Of a stretch of DNA of 64,000 nt, positions 34,234 through 42,801 are shown piece by piece. The first letter of the stretch is position 1. Each line of letters starts with the position of its first letter. The notes below the pieces were generated by a model. The model was not told the DNA's origin, made no database searches, and saw only the letters and a list, made by a program, of their open reading frames with translations. The translations under genes were made by a program, and so were the position numbers. The stretch is taken from positions 7,998,001-8,062,000 of the forward strand of contig NZ_CP109027.1 in assembly GCF_036226885.1 (NCBI RefSeq), written 5' to 3'. The stretch comes from Streptomyces sp. NBC_00663. GTDB taxonomy: Bacteria > Actinomycetota > Actinomycetes > Streptomycetales > Streptomycetaceae.

Positions 34234-34788
34234 ATGACGACTGGCGCTCCGACCCCCACGTACCCCGCCCGGCCCCGGCGCTCCCGGCTGCGCACCTTTC
34301 TGCCGCTGGGGATCGCGGCATGGCTGGTGCTGGAGATCTGGCTGCTGACCATGGTCGCCGGCGCCGCGAGCGGGTTCACGGTGTTCCTGTTGCTGCTCGC
34401 CGGGTTGGTGCTCGGCGCGGTGGTCATCAAGCGGGCGGGCCGACGTGCCTTCCAGAACCTCAACCAGGCGCTCCAGCGCGGCACGGCCCCCTCCAGCGGC
34501 GGTGGCAACGGCCTGTTGATGCTGGGCGGCCTGCTCCTGATGATCCCGGGCCTGATCTCGGACGTGATCGGCCTGGCGTTGCTGATCCCGCCGGTCCAGA
34601 GGGCTCTGAGCCGCTACACGGAGCGCACGGTCGAGCGTCGGCTGCGCGAGGCCGCCCCGGGCACCCTGGGCGACGCCTTCCAGCAGGCCCGGATGCGCCG
34701 TCCCGACGGCAGGGTGGTCCAGGGCGAGGTCATCCGGGACGAGCCGGGCCGGACCCCCGAGGAGCCGCGCCCGCCGCTGACGGGCTGA
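34234..34788 (+). CDS. fxsA: FxsA-family membrane protein
   Basis: A 184-residue protein with an Arg-rich N-terminus, two hydrophobic segments at about residues 22-45 and 47-65, and the FxsA signature GGLLLMIPGLISDVIGLALL ahead of a charged cytosolic tail. FxsA of E. coli suppresses F-plasmid exclusion of phage T7; the cellular role is otherwise unknown. It follows ppm1 by 80 bases on the same strand. A very strong terminator comes 32 bases after its stop. Confidence 0.87.
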   Translation: MTTGAPTPTYPARPRRSRLRTFLPLGIAAWLVLEIWLLTMVAGAASGFTVFLLLLAGLVLGAVVIKRAGRRAFQNLNQALQRGTAPSSGGGNGLLMLGGLLLMIPGLISDVIGLALLIPPVQRALSRYTERTVERRLREAAPGTLGDAFQQARMRRPDGRVVQGEVIRDEPGRTPEEPRPPLTG

Positions 34789-34820
34789 CGGCCCGCCCGC
34801 TGACGTCCCGCGGACATGAC

Positions 34821-34859
34821 TACGGGCGCCGTACGTGAAACTCACGTACGGCGCCCGTG
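34821..34859. terminator. Very strong bidirectional terminator hairpin
   Basis: CGGGCGCCGTACGTGA (34823-34838) is exactly complementary to 34842-34857 with a 3-base loop, a perfect 16-pair stem that can extend by an A-T and a T-G pair. It separates the convergent fxsA and rbpA genes. Confidence 0.93.
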
Positions 34860-34899
34860 ATCATGTCGTGCGCAGTGTTTTCCGCTCAGGCCCTGGGGA

Positions 34900-35274
34900 C
34901 TATGCGGACTTGCGGCTGTCTCGGGGGTGAACGGCGATGTTCATCGCCCCCGAGCGGAGTACCGCCAGACGCTCCTCGAGGACCTCTTCGAGTTCCTCGC
35001 GGGTGCGTCGCTCCATCAGCATGTCCCAATGTGTACGCGCGGGCTTGGCCTTCTTCTCTTCAGGGCCATCGCCGTCAACGAGGAGTGCCTGGGCCCCGCA
35101 GACCTTGCACTCCCACTCCGGCGGAATCTCCGCCTCGACCGAGAAGGGCATCTCAAAGCGGTGCCCCTTCTCGCATGCGTACTCCACGGCCTGGCGCGGG
35201 GCCAGGTCGATGCCGCGGTCCGTCTCGTAGCTGGTCACCACGAGGCGCGTGCCGCGAAGAGCTCGCTCACTCAT
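34900..35274 (-). CDS. rbpA: RNA polymerase-binding protein RbpA
   Basis: A 124-residue actinobacterial transcription factor. N-terminal tail, then the RbpA core with zinc-type cysteines in VEYACEKGHRFEMPF and WECKVCGAQAL, basic linker and C-terminal sigma-interaction helix (THWDMLMERRTREELEEVLE). It binds RNA polymerase with the principal sigma factor, stabilises open complexes and affects rifampicin tolerance. ATG 35274 follows GGGAGG. The promoter at 35336-35361 matches the sigma-R consensus exactly, as reported for S. coelicolor rbpA. Confidence 0.97.
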   Translation of the reverse strand: MSERALRGTRLVVTSYETDRGIDLAPRQAVEYACEKGHRFEMPFSVEAEIPPEWECKVCGAQALLVDGDGPEEKKAKPARTHWDMLMERRTREELEEVLEERLAVLRSGAMNIAVHPRDSRKSA

Positions 35275-35335
35275 GAATCGTGCCTCCCGGGCTTGTCGCC
35301 CACAGAACAGGTGTCGCTGTCGTCGTCATCCGGTC

Positions 35336-35361
35336 AACGTCCGGTCGGCGGTAAAGATTCC
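35336..35361 (-). promoter_or_regulatory. rbpA: Sigma-R type promoter of rbpA
   Basis: On the minus strand GGAAT (35361-35357) is followed after exactly 18 bases by GTT (35338-35336), the sigma-R consensus for thiol-oxidative stress genes. It lies 62 bases upstream of the rbpA start codon. Confidence 0.88.
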
Positions 35362-35529
35362 CGTTCTGGGTCATGCGTCGCCGTCGTAGCCGCCCCTTGT
35401 TGTACCCACCAGCGCCCGGTTTGTCACATCTGCTAGCAGATATCACCCAGCGTTTCGGCATCTTTGACGCGCAGTAACGGTACGCCAGGCAGGCCAAACG
35501 CGTACACTACCGCCCTTTGGCGTCGAACG

Positions 35530-36864
35530 CTAAATCTTCTCCGGAACGGGATTGCCCGCGTCGCCGATCGCCTGCCGTACCGGCACCCGCGCGAGCAGGA
35601 CGAACCCGATCGCGAAGAAGGCGACCAGGGAGATGATCGCGTCCCGATAGCTCCCGGTCAGCTGGTAGGTGATCCCGAACAGCAGGGGTCCCAGCCAGCT
35701 CATGCCCCGATCGCTCATCTCGTACGCCGAGAAGTATTCGGCCTCCTTGCCGGGCGGTACGAGATGGGAGAACAGGGAGCGGGACAGGGCCTGGCTGCCG
35801 CCGAGGACGAGACCGATCCCGGCGGCCAGCACGAAGAACCACACCGGTGCTCCGGCGGGCAGGAAGTACCCGGCCGCCAACGTCACCGTCCACGCCACCA
35901 GCGAGCCGAGGATCGTCCGCTTGGCTCCGTAGACGCGGGCCAGTCGGCCCATCCCGAGCGCGCCCGCGACCGCGAGCACCTGGACCAGCAGCACCGCGCC
36001 GATGAGCGTCGACTGGCCGAGGTCCAGTTCCTCGGAGCCGTAGACCGACGCCTGGGAGATCACGGTCTGGATGCCGTCGTTGTAGACGAGGTACGCCAAC
36101 AGGAACGCCAGCGTCAGCGGGTGGCGGCGCATGTCGCGGACGGTGGCCGCCAGCTGCCGGACGCCCGGCGCCGTCGCCTCCCTCGCCGGTACCCGGCGGT
36201 CGCGCAGCCGCCGTAGCGGTACCAGGGTGAAGGCGCCCCACCACAGGCCCGCCGAGGCCAGACAGATCCGGACGGCCATGCCCTCCGAGAGGCCGAAGGA
36301 GTCGTGGCCGGTGTAGAGGATCAGGTTCACGATCAGGACGAGGGAGCCCGCCGCGTAGCCGAAGGCCCAGCCCCGGGAGGAGACCGCGTCACGCTCCTCG
36401 GGCGGGGCTATCTGCGGCAGATAGGAGTTGTAGAGCATCGTCCCGACGGCCGACGCCGCGTTCGCGACGATCAGCAGCACGCCGCCGAGCAGATAGCGGT
36501 CGCCGCCGAGGAAGAACATGGCCGTCGTGGCCGCGGCTCCGGTGTAGGCGGCGGCTGCCAGGAGCGGTTTCTTGCGGCCCGTGCGGTCGGCCGCCGCGCC
36601 CACCAGGGGCATCACGAGGACGGCCGCGATCACCGACAGGGACACCGAGTAGGCGAAGAAGGACCCCGCGCGCACCGGGATGCCCAGGGGGTGGACATAG
36701 CCGTCGACGTCGGCGGCGTCCTTGGCCACCGACGTCAGATAGGGGCCGAGGAACACGGTGAGCACGCTCGTCGAGTAGACGGAGCACGCCCAGTCGTAGA
36801 AGTACCAGCCGCGCTGTTCGCGCCGCCGGTCGGCGGCCTCTGCCACCAGGGTGTCCGTGCCCAT
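35530..36864 (-). CDS. UMF1/Atg22-like MFS transporter
   Basis: A 444-residue, 12-helix transporter of the UMF1 (Atg22-like) MFS branch, recognised by GWYFYDWACSVYSTSVLTVF at the N-terminus and GTMLYNSYLPQIAPPEERDA in the central loop. Fungal Atg22 exports amino acids from vacuoles; bacterial members are uncharacterised, so the substrate is open. All helices are intact and the length is normal. The gene follows the GDPD gene on the same strand with a 54-base gap, and could be part of the same transcript. Confidence 0.87.
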   Translation of the reverse strand: MGTDTLVAEAADRRREQRGWYFYDWACSVYSTSVLTVFLGPYLTSVAKDAADVDGYVHPLGIPVRAGSFFAYSVSLSVIAAVLVMPLVGAAADRTGRKKPLLAAAAYTGAAATTAMFFLGGDRYLLGGVLLIVANAASAVGTMLYNSYLPQIAPPEERDAVSSRGWAFGYAAGSLVLIVNLILYTGHDSFGLSEGMAVRICLASAGLWWGAFTLVPLRRLRDRRVPAREATAPGVRQLAATVRDMRRHPLTLAFLLAYLVYNDGIQTVISQASVYGSEELDLGQSTLIGAVLLVQVLAVAGALGMGRLARVYGAKRTILGSLVAWTVTLAAGYFLPAGAPVWFFVLAAGIGLVLGGSQALSRSLFSHLVPPGKEAEYFSAYEMSDRGMSWLGPLLFGITYQLTGSYRDAIISLVAFFAIGFVLLARVPVRQAIGDAGNPVPEKI

Positions 36865-36918
36865 CCCGCCCCTCGCTGGTCCCGCGCGCGGGTCGCGGTT
36901 CCGGGGGCGGGAGGTCGG

Positions 36919-37686
36919 TCAGACCCAGACGCCGCGGTCCTCCATGACCTTGCGCAACGTGTCGATGTGATCGGTCATGATGCCATCGACTCCCAGGTCC
37001 AGAAGACGGTGCATGCGATCGGGATCGTTGATGGTCCACACGTGCACGTGCAGCCCGCGCGCGTGGGCGGCGCGGACGAAACGGTGGTCGACGACCTGGA
37101 TGCCCGACTGGGCCTCCGGCACCTGGGCGGCGACCGCGGAGCGGCGCAGCGCGGCCGGGACGCCCCAGGAGCGCAGCCGCAGATTGAGCACGCCTCGGGT
37201 GCCGTAGGAGGTGGCCAGGCGCGGGCCCGCCAGCCGCTGTGCGCGCATGACCCGGGCCTCGGAGAACGAGCCGACGCAGACGCGGTCCCAGGTGTCGGTG
37301 CGCTCGACGAGGTCGAGGAAGGGGTGGAGCGCCGACTCCGTCTTCAGGTCGACGTTCCAGCGCGCGTCCGGGAAGGTCTCCAGGAGCTCCTCGAACAGCG
37401 GCACCGGTTCCCTGCCCGCCACGCGCGCGTGGCTCACGTCCGTCCAGGACAGGTCCTCGATCCGGCCCGCCCCGTCCGTCATCCGGTCCAGCGTCGGGTC
37501 GTGGAAGGCGACGAGCTTCCCGTCCGCCGTGGCGTGGACGTCGGTCTCCAGATACCGGTAGCCCGTCTCCACCGCCCGCCGGAACTGCGGCAGGGTGTTC
37601 TCCAGGCCGTCCGCCGCCCCGCCCCGGTGGGCGAAGGGGATCGGGCCGGGATGGTCGAGGTAGGGGTGGCGTATCCGGGTGCTCAC
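36919..37686 (-). CDS. Glycerophosphodiester phosphodiesterase
   Basis: A 255-residue cytosolic GDPD. The family active-site blocks are complete: FAHRGGAADGLENTLPQF, ETDVHATADGKLVAFHDPTL with catalytic His and Asp, VDLKTES with metal-binding Glu, and VWTINDPDRMHRLLDLGVDG. It hydrolyses glycerophosphodiesters from lipid turnover to glycerol-3-phosphate and an alcohol. GTG 37686 overlaps the stop of the YczE-like gene by 4 bases, so it is translated from the same message. No signal peptide is seen, in contrast to secreted GlpQ. Confidence 0.9.
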   Translation of the reverse strand: MSTRIRHPYLDHPGPIPFAHRGGAADGLENTLPQFRRAVETGYRYLETDVHATADGKLVAFHDPTLDRMTDGAGRIEDLSWTDVSHARVAGREPVPLFEELLETFPDARWNVDLKTESALHPFLDLVERTDTWDRVCVGSFSEARVMRAQRLAGPRLATSYGTRGVLNLRLRSWGVPAALRRSAVAAQVPEAQSGIQVVDHRFVRAAHARGLHVHVWTINDPDRMHRLLDLGVDGIMTDHIDTLRKVMEDRGVWV

Positions 37687-38405
37687 CGACGCAGTATCGC
37701 CCGCCGGGGTTGCCCGCCGGCAACGACCGTGCTGCCGCCCGATGCCGACGGGACGTCGAAGACCCTCAGGAAGAACTGGGCGAGGGGGCCGATGGCGACC
37801 GCGTACAGCACCGTTCCCACGCCGATCGTGCCGCCGAGGAGGAAGCCGGTCACGACGACCGTGATCTCGACGGCCGTCCGCATCAGCCGGACGGAGTGTC
37901 CCGTGCGCCGGTGCAGACCGGTCATCAGGCCGTCCCGGGGGCCGGGTCCGAAGCGGGCGGCGATGTAGAGGCCGGTCGCCACGCCGTTCAGGACGATGCC
38001 GGCGACAAGGAAGGGGATCCGCACGGCCAGGGTGTGGGCCTCGGGGACCGCCGCGAGGGTGCCGTCCATCACGACGCCGATCACGAAGACGTTGGAGACG
38101 GTGCCGAGGCCGGGCCGCTGGCGCAGCGGGATCCACAGGAACAGCACGGCCGCGCCCACGACGATCGACACGACCCCGATCGTCAGCCCGGTCAGCTCGG
38201 CGAGGCCCTGGTGCAGCACGTTCCAGGGTTCAAGGCCCAGGCCCGCCTCGACGAGCAGCGCGGAACTCGCTCCGTAGAGGGCGAGACCGACGTACAGCTG
38301 GATCAGCCGACGCCCGAGTCGGCTCTGTGCGGACAAGTGGTGCCCCTTGTGGTCGTGGTGGCCTGCTCCATGACACCCTGGGGCTTGGGTGGAAGCCTCA
38401 TCCAT
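37683..38405 (-). CDS. YczE/YitT-family integral membrane protein
   Basis: A 240-residue membrane protein with about six helices after a His-rich N-terminus (CHGAGHHDHKGHH). Family marks are the block LYGASSALLVEAGLGLEPWN and RFGPGPRDGLMTGLHRRTGHS. YczE-type proteins are commonly paired with a MocR-type regulator (YczR), and here that regulator is encoded divergently with only 30 bases between start codons. Function is unknown; transport of a vitamin-B6-related or other small molecule has been suggested. ATG 38405 is preferred over the upstream TTG. Its 3' end overlaps the GDPD start. Confidence 0.85.
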   Translation of the reverse strand: MDEASTQAPGCHGAGHHDHKGHHLSAQSRLGRRLIQLYVGLALYGASSALLVEAGLGLEPWNVLHQGLAELTGLTIGVVSIVVGAAVLFLWIPLRQRPGLGTVSNVFVIGVVMDGTLAAVPEAHTLAVRIPFLVAGIVLNGVATGLYIAARFGPGPRDGLMTGLHRRTGHSVRLMRTAVEITVVVTGFLLGGTIGVGTVLYAVAIGPLAQFFLRVFDVPSASGGSTVVAGGQPRRAILRR

Positions 38406-38435
38406 GGCCAATTCTGGGAAGGTGGACTGATTTCC

Positions 38436-39932
38436 ATGGCGCAGTGGACCTCGGCGGTGGGACCGGCGCAGCTCGCGCGGCTGCTCAACTCCCAGCAGGA
38501 CCGCCCCGCGGGCCCCGGCACCCGCCGCCCGCCCGCCTACCGCGCCCTGGCCGACGGCATCCGACTGCTGGTCCTGGAGGGCCGCGTCCCGGTGGCCGCC
38601 CGCCTGCCCGCGGAACGCGAACTGGCCCTGTCCCTGTCCGTCAGCCGTACGACGGTGGCGGCGGCCTACGAGGCGCTGCGCACGGAGGGGTTCCTGGAGT
38701 CACGGCGCGGGGCGGGAAGCTGGACGGCGGTACCGGCCGGCAACCCGCTGCCCGCGCGCGGGCTGGAGCCCCTGCCGCCCGAGGCCCTGGGCTCGATGAT
38801 CGACCTCGGCTGCGCGGCCCTGCCGGCGCCCGAGCCGTGGCTGACCCGAGCGGTGCAGGGCGCCCTGGAGGAGCTGCCGCCGTACGCCCACACGCACGGC
38901 GACTACCCCGCAGGCCTGCCCGCGCTGCGCTCGATGATCGCCGAGCGGTACACCGCGCGGGGCATCCCGACCATGCCCGAGCAGATCATGGTGACGACCG
39001 GCGCGATGGGAGCCATCGACGCCATCTGCCATCTCTTCGGGGGGCGAGGCGAACGCATCGCCGTCGAGTCGCCGTCGTACGCCAACATCCTCCAGCTGAT
39101 GCGGGAGGCGGGCGCGCGGCTGGTGCCGGTCGCGATGGCCGACGGGCTCGCCGGATGGGACATGGACCGCTGGCGCCAGGTGCTGCGGGACGCGGCGCCC
39201 CGGATCGCCTATGTCGTCGCCGACTTCCACAACCCGACCGGCGCGCTCGCCGGCGACGACCAGCGGCGGCAACTGGTCGACGCGGCGCGCTCCGCGGGGA
39301 CCGTGCTGGTCGCCGACGAGACGATGACGGAGCTGTGGCTGGAGGACGTCGAGATGCCGCGGCCGGTCTGCGGCTTCGACCCCGCGGGCTCCACCGTGAT
39401 CACCGTCGGCTCGGCCAGCAAGGCGTTCTGGGCGGGGATGCGGATCGGGTGGGTGCGGGCCGCGCCGGACGTGATCCGCAGCCTCGTCGCCGCGCGGGCC
39501 TACGCGGATCTGGGCACGCCGGTGCTGGAGCAGCTGGCGGTGAACTGGCTGTTCAGCACCGGCGGCTGGGAACAGGCCGTACAGGTGCGGCGGGAGCAGG
39601 CCCTGGAGAACCGGGAGGCCTTGGTGACGGCGATGCGCAGGGAACTGCCGACCTGGGAGTTCGACGTGCCGCGCGGCGGTCTGACCCTGTGGGTAAGGGC
39701 GGGCGGGCTGTCCGGATCGCGGCTGGCCGAGGCGGGGGAGCGGGTGGGCGTACGAGTGCCGTCAGGGCCCAGGTTTGGGGTCGACGGCGCCTTCGAGGGC
39801 TATGTTCGACTGCCGTTCACGGTGGGAGGCGCGGTCGCGGACGAGGCGGCGGCGCGGCTGGCGGCGGCGGCGCGGATCGTGGAGAGCGGGGGGACGGGGG
39901 GAGGAGAGGCGCCGCGTACGTTTGTGGCGTAG
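38436..39932 (+). CDS. MocR-family regulator, YczR type (GntR HTH plus aminotransferase-like domain)
   Basis: A 498-residue fusion: GntR winged HTH at about residues 25-95 (SLSVSRTTVAAAYEALRTEG) joined to a fold-type I aminotransferase domain. The PLP lysine lies in VGSASKAFWAGMRIGW and the supporting Asn and Asp blocks (DFHNPTGALAG, VADETMTELW) are present, so PLP should bind. MocR proteins sense PLP or an amino compound and control a neighbouring gene; the divergent YczE-like gene is the classical target of the YczR branch. ATG 38436 has AAGGTGG upstream. The near-zero promoter space implies overlapping divergent promoters. Confidence 0.9.
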   Translation: MAQWTSAVGPAQLARLLNSQQDRPAGPGTRRPPAYRALADGIRLLVLEGRVPVAARLPAERELALSLSVSRTTVAAAYEALRTEGFLESRRGAGSWTAVPAGNPLPARGLEPLPPEALGSMIDLGCAALPAPEPWLTRAVQGALEELPPYAHTHGDYPAGLPALRSMIAERYTARGIPTMPEQIMVTTGAMGAIDAICHLFGGRGERIAVESPSYANILQLMREAGARLVPVAMADGLAGWDMDRWRQVLRDAAPRIAYVVADFHNPTGALAGDDQRRQLVDAARSAGTVLVADETMTELWLEDVEMPRPVCGFDPAGSTVITVGSASKAFWAGMRIGWVRAAPDVIRSLVAARAYADLGTPVLEQLAVNWLFSTGGWEQAVQVRREQALENREALVTAMRRELPTWEFDVPRGGLTLWVRAGGLSGSRLAEAGERVGVRVPSGPRFGVDGAFEGYVRLPFTVGGAVADEAAARLAAAARIVESGGTGGGEAPRTFVA

Positions 39933-39949
39933 CGGCGCCCGTAGCTACC

Positions 39950-40006
39950 CAGGGGCGCGGGGCTGTGTCGATGTGCGGCTACCGCCGCGTGGGCGCGATC
40001 AACCCC
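39950..40006 (+). repeat. Dispersed palindromic element, copy C
   Basis: Third copy: AGGGGCGCGGGGCTGTGTCG is identical to copy A over 20 bases, then an imperfect GCGGCTACCGCCGC hairpin and a GCGCGATCAACCCC end. It starts 17 bases after the MocR stop codon and is convergent with sffA. Confidence 0.75.
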
Positions 40007-40040
40007 TATGCACCCGCGGTCGCACGACCAACCGCACCAC

Positions 40041-41609
40041 CTACGGCGCCTCGGCGACCAAGGCCTCCGCTTCCGTCGGAATCTGCTCTGCCTCCACGGG
40101 AGTGGTCCGCGGCGGCAACAGCGCCAGCACCGCCTGCCGATCCGCGTCGCTCGTCTCGTCGTCGTACGGATCCGGCGTCGACGGCACCTGGAGACGGTGC
40201 ACCGGCCCCGTACCGAGGCGGGCGTAACCCCGGCCCGGCGGGACGTCGGCGACCGGAGTGGTGCGCGGGGGAGCGCCCAGGACCGCCTCCAACTGCCCCG
40301 GCGTCGCCGGGCCGAGGACGACACGCGCGCGCGTGTGCTGGCGTACCGCGTCGCTCAGCGCGTCCGCGCTGTCGATCTGGTCGGCCACGACGACCGTGAC
40401 GCTCGCCGCGCGGCCGTGCCGCAGCGGGACCTGGAGGAGGGACTGCGGGTCGCGGTGGCCGTCGGACGTGGCCAGATGCGTGAACGCGCTGGGACGGTCC
40501 AGGAGGATCCACAGCGGGCGCCGGGTGTCGTCCGGCGGCGGATGGCCCGCCTGACGGGCCCGGTTCAGGGCGATCAGGCGCCGCTCGGTCTCGGTGGCCG
40601 CCCACTCGAGACTGGCCAGGGCCCCGGTCAGCCCGCACTCGACCGCCAGGACGCCGTCCCGGCCGGTGAGGCAGGCGTACTCGCCGGTGCCGCCGCCCTC
40701 GACGATGACGATGTCGCCGTGCGGCAGCGCCTGGAGGGCGATGGAGCGCAGCAGGGTGGAGGTGCCGCTGCCCGGCTGGCCCATGATCAGGAGGTGGGGC
40801 TCCGTGGAGCGGACGCCGGTGCGCCAGACGACGGGGGGTACGTCGCGCTGTTCCTCGCCGTACGTGAGGGGGAGGGTGCGCTGGACCTCGGTGGGGTCGG
40901 TGAAGCCGAGGACCGTCTCGCCGGGGGCCGTGACGAATCGCTGGGCGGCGATGTCGGTGGGGAGCGGCGGCAGGACGGTGACGGAGAGCTGGTTGCCCTC
41001 CTCGTCCCAGGCGAAACGGTACTCACGGCCGCGGCCCGACTTGGCGTGCAGCAACTGCTCGATACGCGCGCGTGAGTCGGCCTCGCCGTCCGTGAAGTAG
41101 GCGGGGTAGCGGATCACGAGCTGGGTGATCCGGCTCGTCTCGTCGAACTCGTACTCCGGGAAGGCCTTCTCCCACTCGCCGCCGTGGGCGTAGAGCGGAG
41201 CCGGGTCCTCGGCGGTCGAGAAGTACGGCACCAGGGCGTCGTAGAGGGACTTCAGCCGCTGGGTCTGCGACTCGTCCGGGCCGTCCGGCGCGGGCGGGGT
41301 GCGGTCCCTGCCCTGCCATGCTGCCGCCGCCATCAGGGCGATGACGGCGAGCAGCGGACCGTACGGCACCAGTGCCACGACCAGGACCACCGACGCCACC
41401 AGGAACAGCAGCGGCCCGCGCTTGTCCTTGGGGGTGTCGGCCCACCTGCGCCGCCCGGCCGAGGCCAGCCGGCGCAGTCCGCGGGTGATCGTGATCAGTG
41501 GGTGGAGGACGTCGGTGGCGCTGTCGGCCGCCGTCCGGGCCAGCTCCCGGCTCCGGGCGATCTGCGCGCTGCCTGTGCTCAGGATGCGGGGGAGGGGGCG
41601 CCGGGCCAC
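40041..41609 (-). CDS. sffA: SffA-like SpoIIIE/FtsK-family sporulation septum protein
   Basis: A 522-residue protein: two membrane helices at about residues 66-97, a linker domain, then an FtsK/TraB-like ATPase domain from about 265. In S. coelicolor SffA is a FtsK-like protein directed to sporulation septa by SmeA, and the two genes form an operon as here (43-base gap). The Walker A loop is GQPGSGTST at 277-285, where the usual Lys is replaced by Thr; Walker B is PLWILLDRP with Asp371. Normal ATP hydrolysis is therefore doubtful. It should act in chromosome segregation or septum maturation in aerial hyphae. Confidence 0.88.
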   Translation of the reverse strand: MARRPLPRILSTGSAQIARSRELARTAADSATDVLHPLITITRGLRRLASAGRRRWADTPKDKRGPLLFLVASVVLVVALVPYGPLLAVIALMAAAAWQGRDRTPPAPDGPDESQTQRLKSLYDALVPYFSTAEDPAPLYAHGGEWEKAFPEYEFDETSRITQLVIRYPAYFTDGEADSRARIEQLLHAKSGRGREYRFAWDEEGNQLSVTVLPPLPTDIAAQRFVTAPGETVLGFTDPTEVQRTLPLTYGEEQRDVPPVVWRTGVRSTEPHLLIMGQPGSGTSTLLRSIALQALPHGDIVIVEGGGTGEYACLTGRDGVLAVECGLTGALASLEWAATETERRLIALNRARQAGHPPPDDTRRPLWILLDRPSAFTHLATSDGHRDPQSLLQVPLRHGRAASVTVVVADQIDSADALSDAVRQHTRARVVLGPATPGQLEAVLGAPPRTTPVADVPPGRGYARLGTGPVHRLQVPSTPDPYDDETSDADRQAVLALLPPRTTPVEAEQIPTEAEALVAEAP

Positions 41610-41652
41610 TGCGATCTCCTGAAAGTGCGTACGGACGGGACGACGGACGGGG

Positions 41653-41847
41653 TCAGAACTTGATGCCGCCCAGCAGGCTCGCCAGGCTCTCCCCGCCGGC
41701 TCTGATGCTCGGAGCGATGGCGGTGCTCGCGAGATAGAAGCCGAAGAGGGCGGCCACGAAGGCGTGCGACGCCTTGAGTCCGTCCTTGCGGAAGAAGAGG
41801 AAGACGATGATGCCGAGCAGGACCACGCCTGAGATGGACAGGATCAT
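41653..41847 (-). CDS. smeA: SmeA-like small sporulation membrane protein
   Basis: A 64-residue, two-helix membrane protein: LSISGVVLLGIIVFLFF then a basic turn (RKDG) and AFVAALFGFYLASTAIA. Size, topology and its place directly upstream of sffA identify it as SmeA, which in S. coelicolor locates to sporulation septa and recruits SffA; loss gives spores of irregular size and DNA content. ATG 41847 follows CCAGGAG. The upstream region shows no clear GACAC motif of the WhiA type. Confidence 0.87.
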   Translation of the reverse strand: MILSISGVVLLGIIVFLFFRKDGLKASHAFVAALFGFYLASTAIAPSIRAGGESLASLLGGIKF

Positions 41848-42107
41848 TTGAGGTCTCCTGGTTCGGGGGGACAGTCACCATGAGTACTTCCAGGCTCACA
41901 GGATGTATCCATACGATAAAAGGTGCAACTGGGTGAATTCCGGGATGTTTCACCCGTCTGACGGTGGCGACTTGGGCCGGATGGGCAGGGGACTTGCGTC
42001 CGACCGGGTCAGTGGTGATCTTTACCTCCGGCACATCGGGTCATGTGCCGCGCGAGCCAGTACCCTGGCGATTCACCTGAACGGTTGTATGAGAGGCGGT
42101 CCGGCCG

Positions 42108-42500
42108 ATGACTGAAGCCCCCGACCCCGAGGTCGTGGAGCTGGCGACCAAGATCTTCGATCTGGCCCGCAGGGGGCAGACCGAGGCGCTCGTGTCGTAT
42201 GTCGACGCGGGAGTTCCGGCCAACCTCACCAACGACCGCGGTGACTCCCTCGTGATGCTCGCCGCCTATCACGGCCACGCCGAGGCGGTGCGCGCGCTGC
42301 TCGCCCGCGGGGCCGCGGCCGACGAGGTCAACGACCGAGGCCAGACCCCGCTCGCCGGGGCGGTCTTCAAGGGGGAGACGGACGTCATCAAGGCACTTCT
42401 CGAGGGTGGTGCCGATCCGGCCGAGGGAACCCCGTCGGCCGTCGACACCGCCCGCATGTTCGGCAAGACGGAACTGCTGGAGTTGTTCGGCGCACACTGA
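42108..42500 (+). CDS. Ankyrin-repeat protein
   Basis: A 130-residue protein made of about three ankyrin repeats. The repeats read NDRGDSLVMLAAYHGHAEAV, NDRGQTPLAGAVFKGETDVI and a degenerate last one (SAVDTARMFGKTELLELF). It has no signal peptide or enzyme domain, so it should act as a cytosolic protein-binding adaptor. ATG 42108 is preceded by GAGAGGCGG. A 300-base gap follows before the HEAT-repeat gene, so the two are probably not one operon. The partner is unknown. Confidence 0.88.
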   Translation: MTEAPDPEVVELATKIFDLARRGQTEALVSYVDAGVPANLTNDRGDSLVMLAAYHGHAEAVRALLARGAAADEVNDRGQTPLAGAVFKGETDVIKALLEGGADPAEGTPSAVDTARMFGKTELLELFGAH

Positions 42501-42801
42501 TCCGAACGTACTGACCAGCGAAGACACGGAAAACGGGGGAGGCGGTACAGGGCCGCCGAAATTTCGGTCGCGGCAGATGTAAGTGCCGAGTCATCATGAC
42601 GTCGTGATTCACGGACGCGATGGCTGGGCAGATGTTGCCGCACCGCGCGGGCCGTGACGCGGCCCGTATGGGCCACCGACGAGAGGCAGAGGAAAATGGT
42701 CTACAGCAAGCAGGAAACGGCGGGCGCCCCGACGTGTTGTCACGCGGCCAGGTGAAGCAAGAACCCCGGTTGCGTCGACGCTTGATGTGAGGCTGTTTCC
42801 C
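42501..42801 (+). other. 301-base interval with a candidate leader peptide
   Basis: Lies between the ankyrin gene and the HEAT-repeat gene on the same strand. It contains one plausible short frame (42696-42755, described separately) and a CCGAAATTTCGG palindrome near 42557. Base composition is slightly lower in GC than its neighbours, in line with a regulatory leader. Nothing else could be recognised. Confidence 0.5.
42696..42755 (+). CDS. Candidate 19-residue leader peptide ending in Cys-Cys-His
   Basis: The frame reads MVYSKQETAGAPTCCHAAR. An AGAGGCAGAGG ribosome site precedes the ATG. The two adjacent Cys codons close to the stop, and the 46-base distance to the HEAT-repeat gene, are reminiscent of amino-acid-responsive leader peptides in actinobacteria. 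It is too short to prove; a chance frame remains possible. Confidence 0.4.
   Translation: MVYSKQETAGAPTCCHAAR

Noticed and set aside
41848..41960. WhiA (GACAC) or WhiG promoter for smeA-sffA
   Set aside because: Neither the GACAC motif nor a TAAA/GCCGATAA pair was found in the upstream region.
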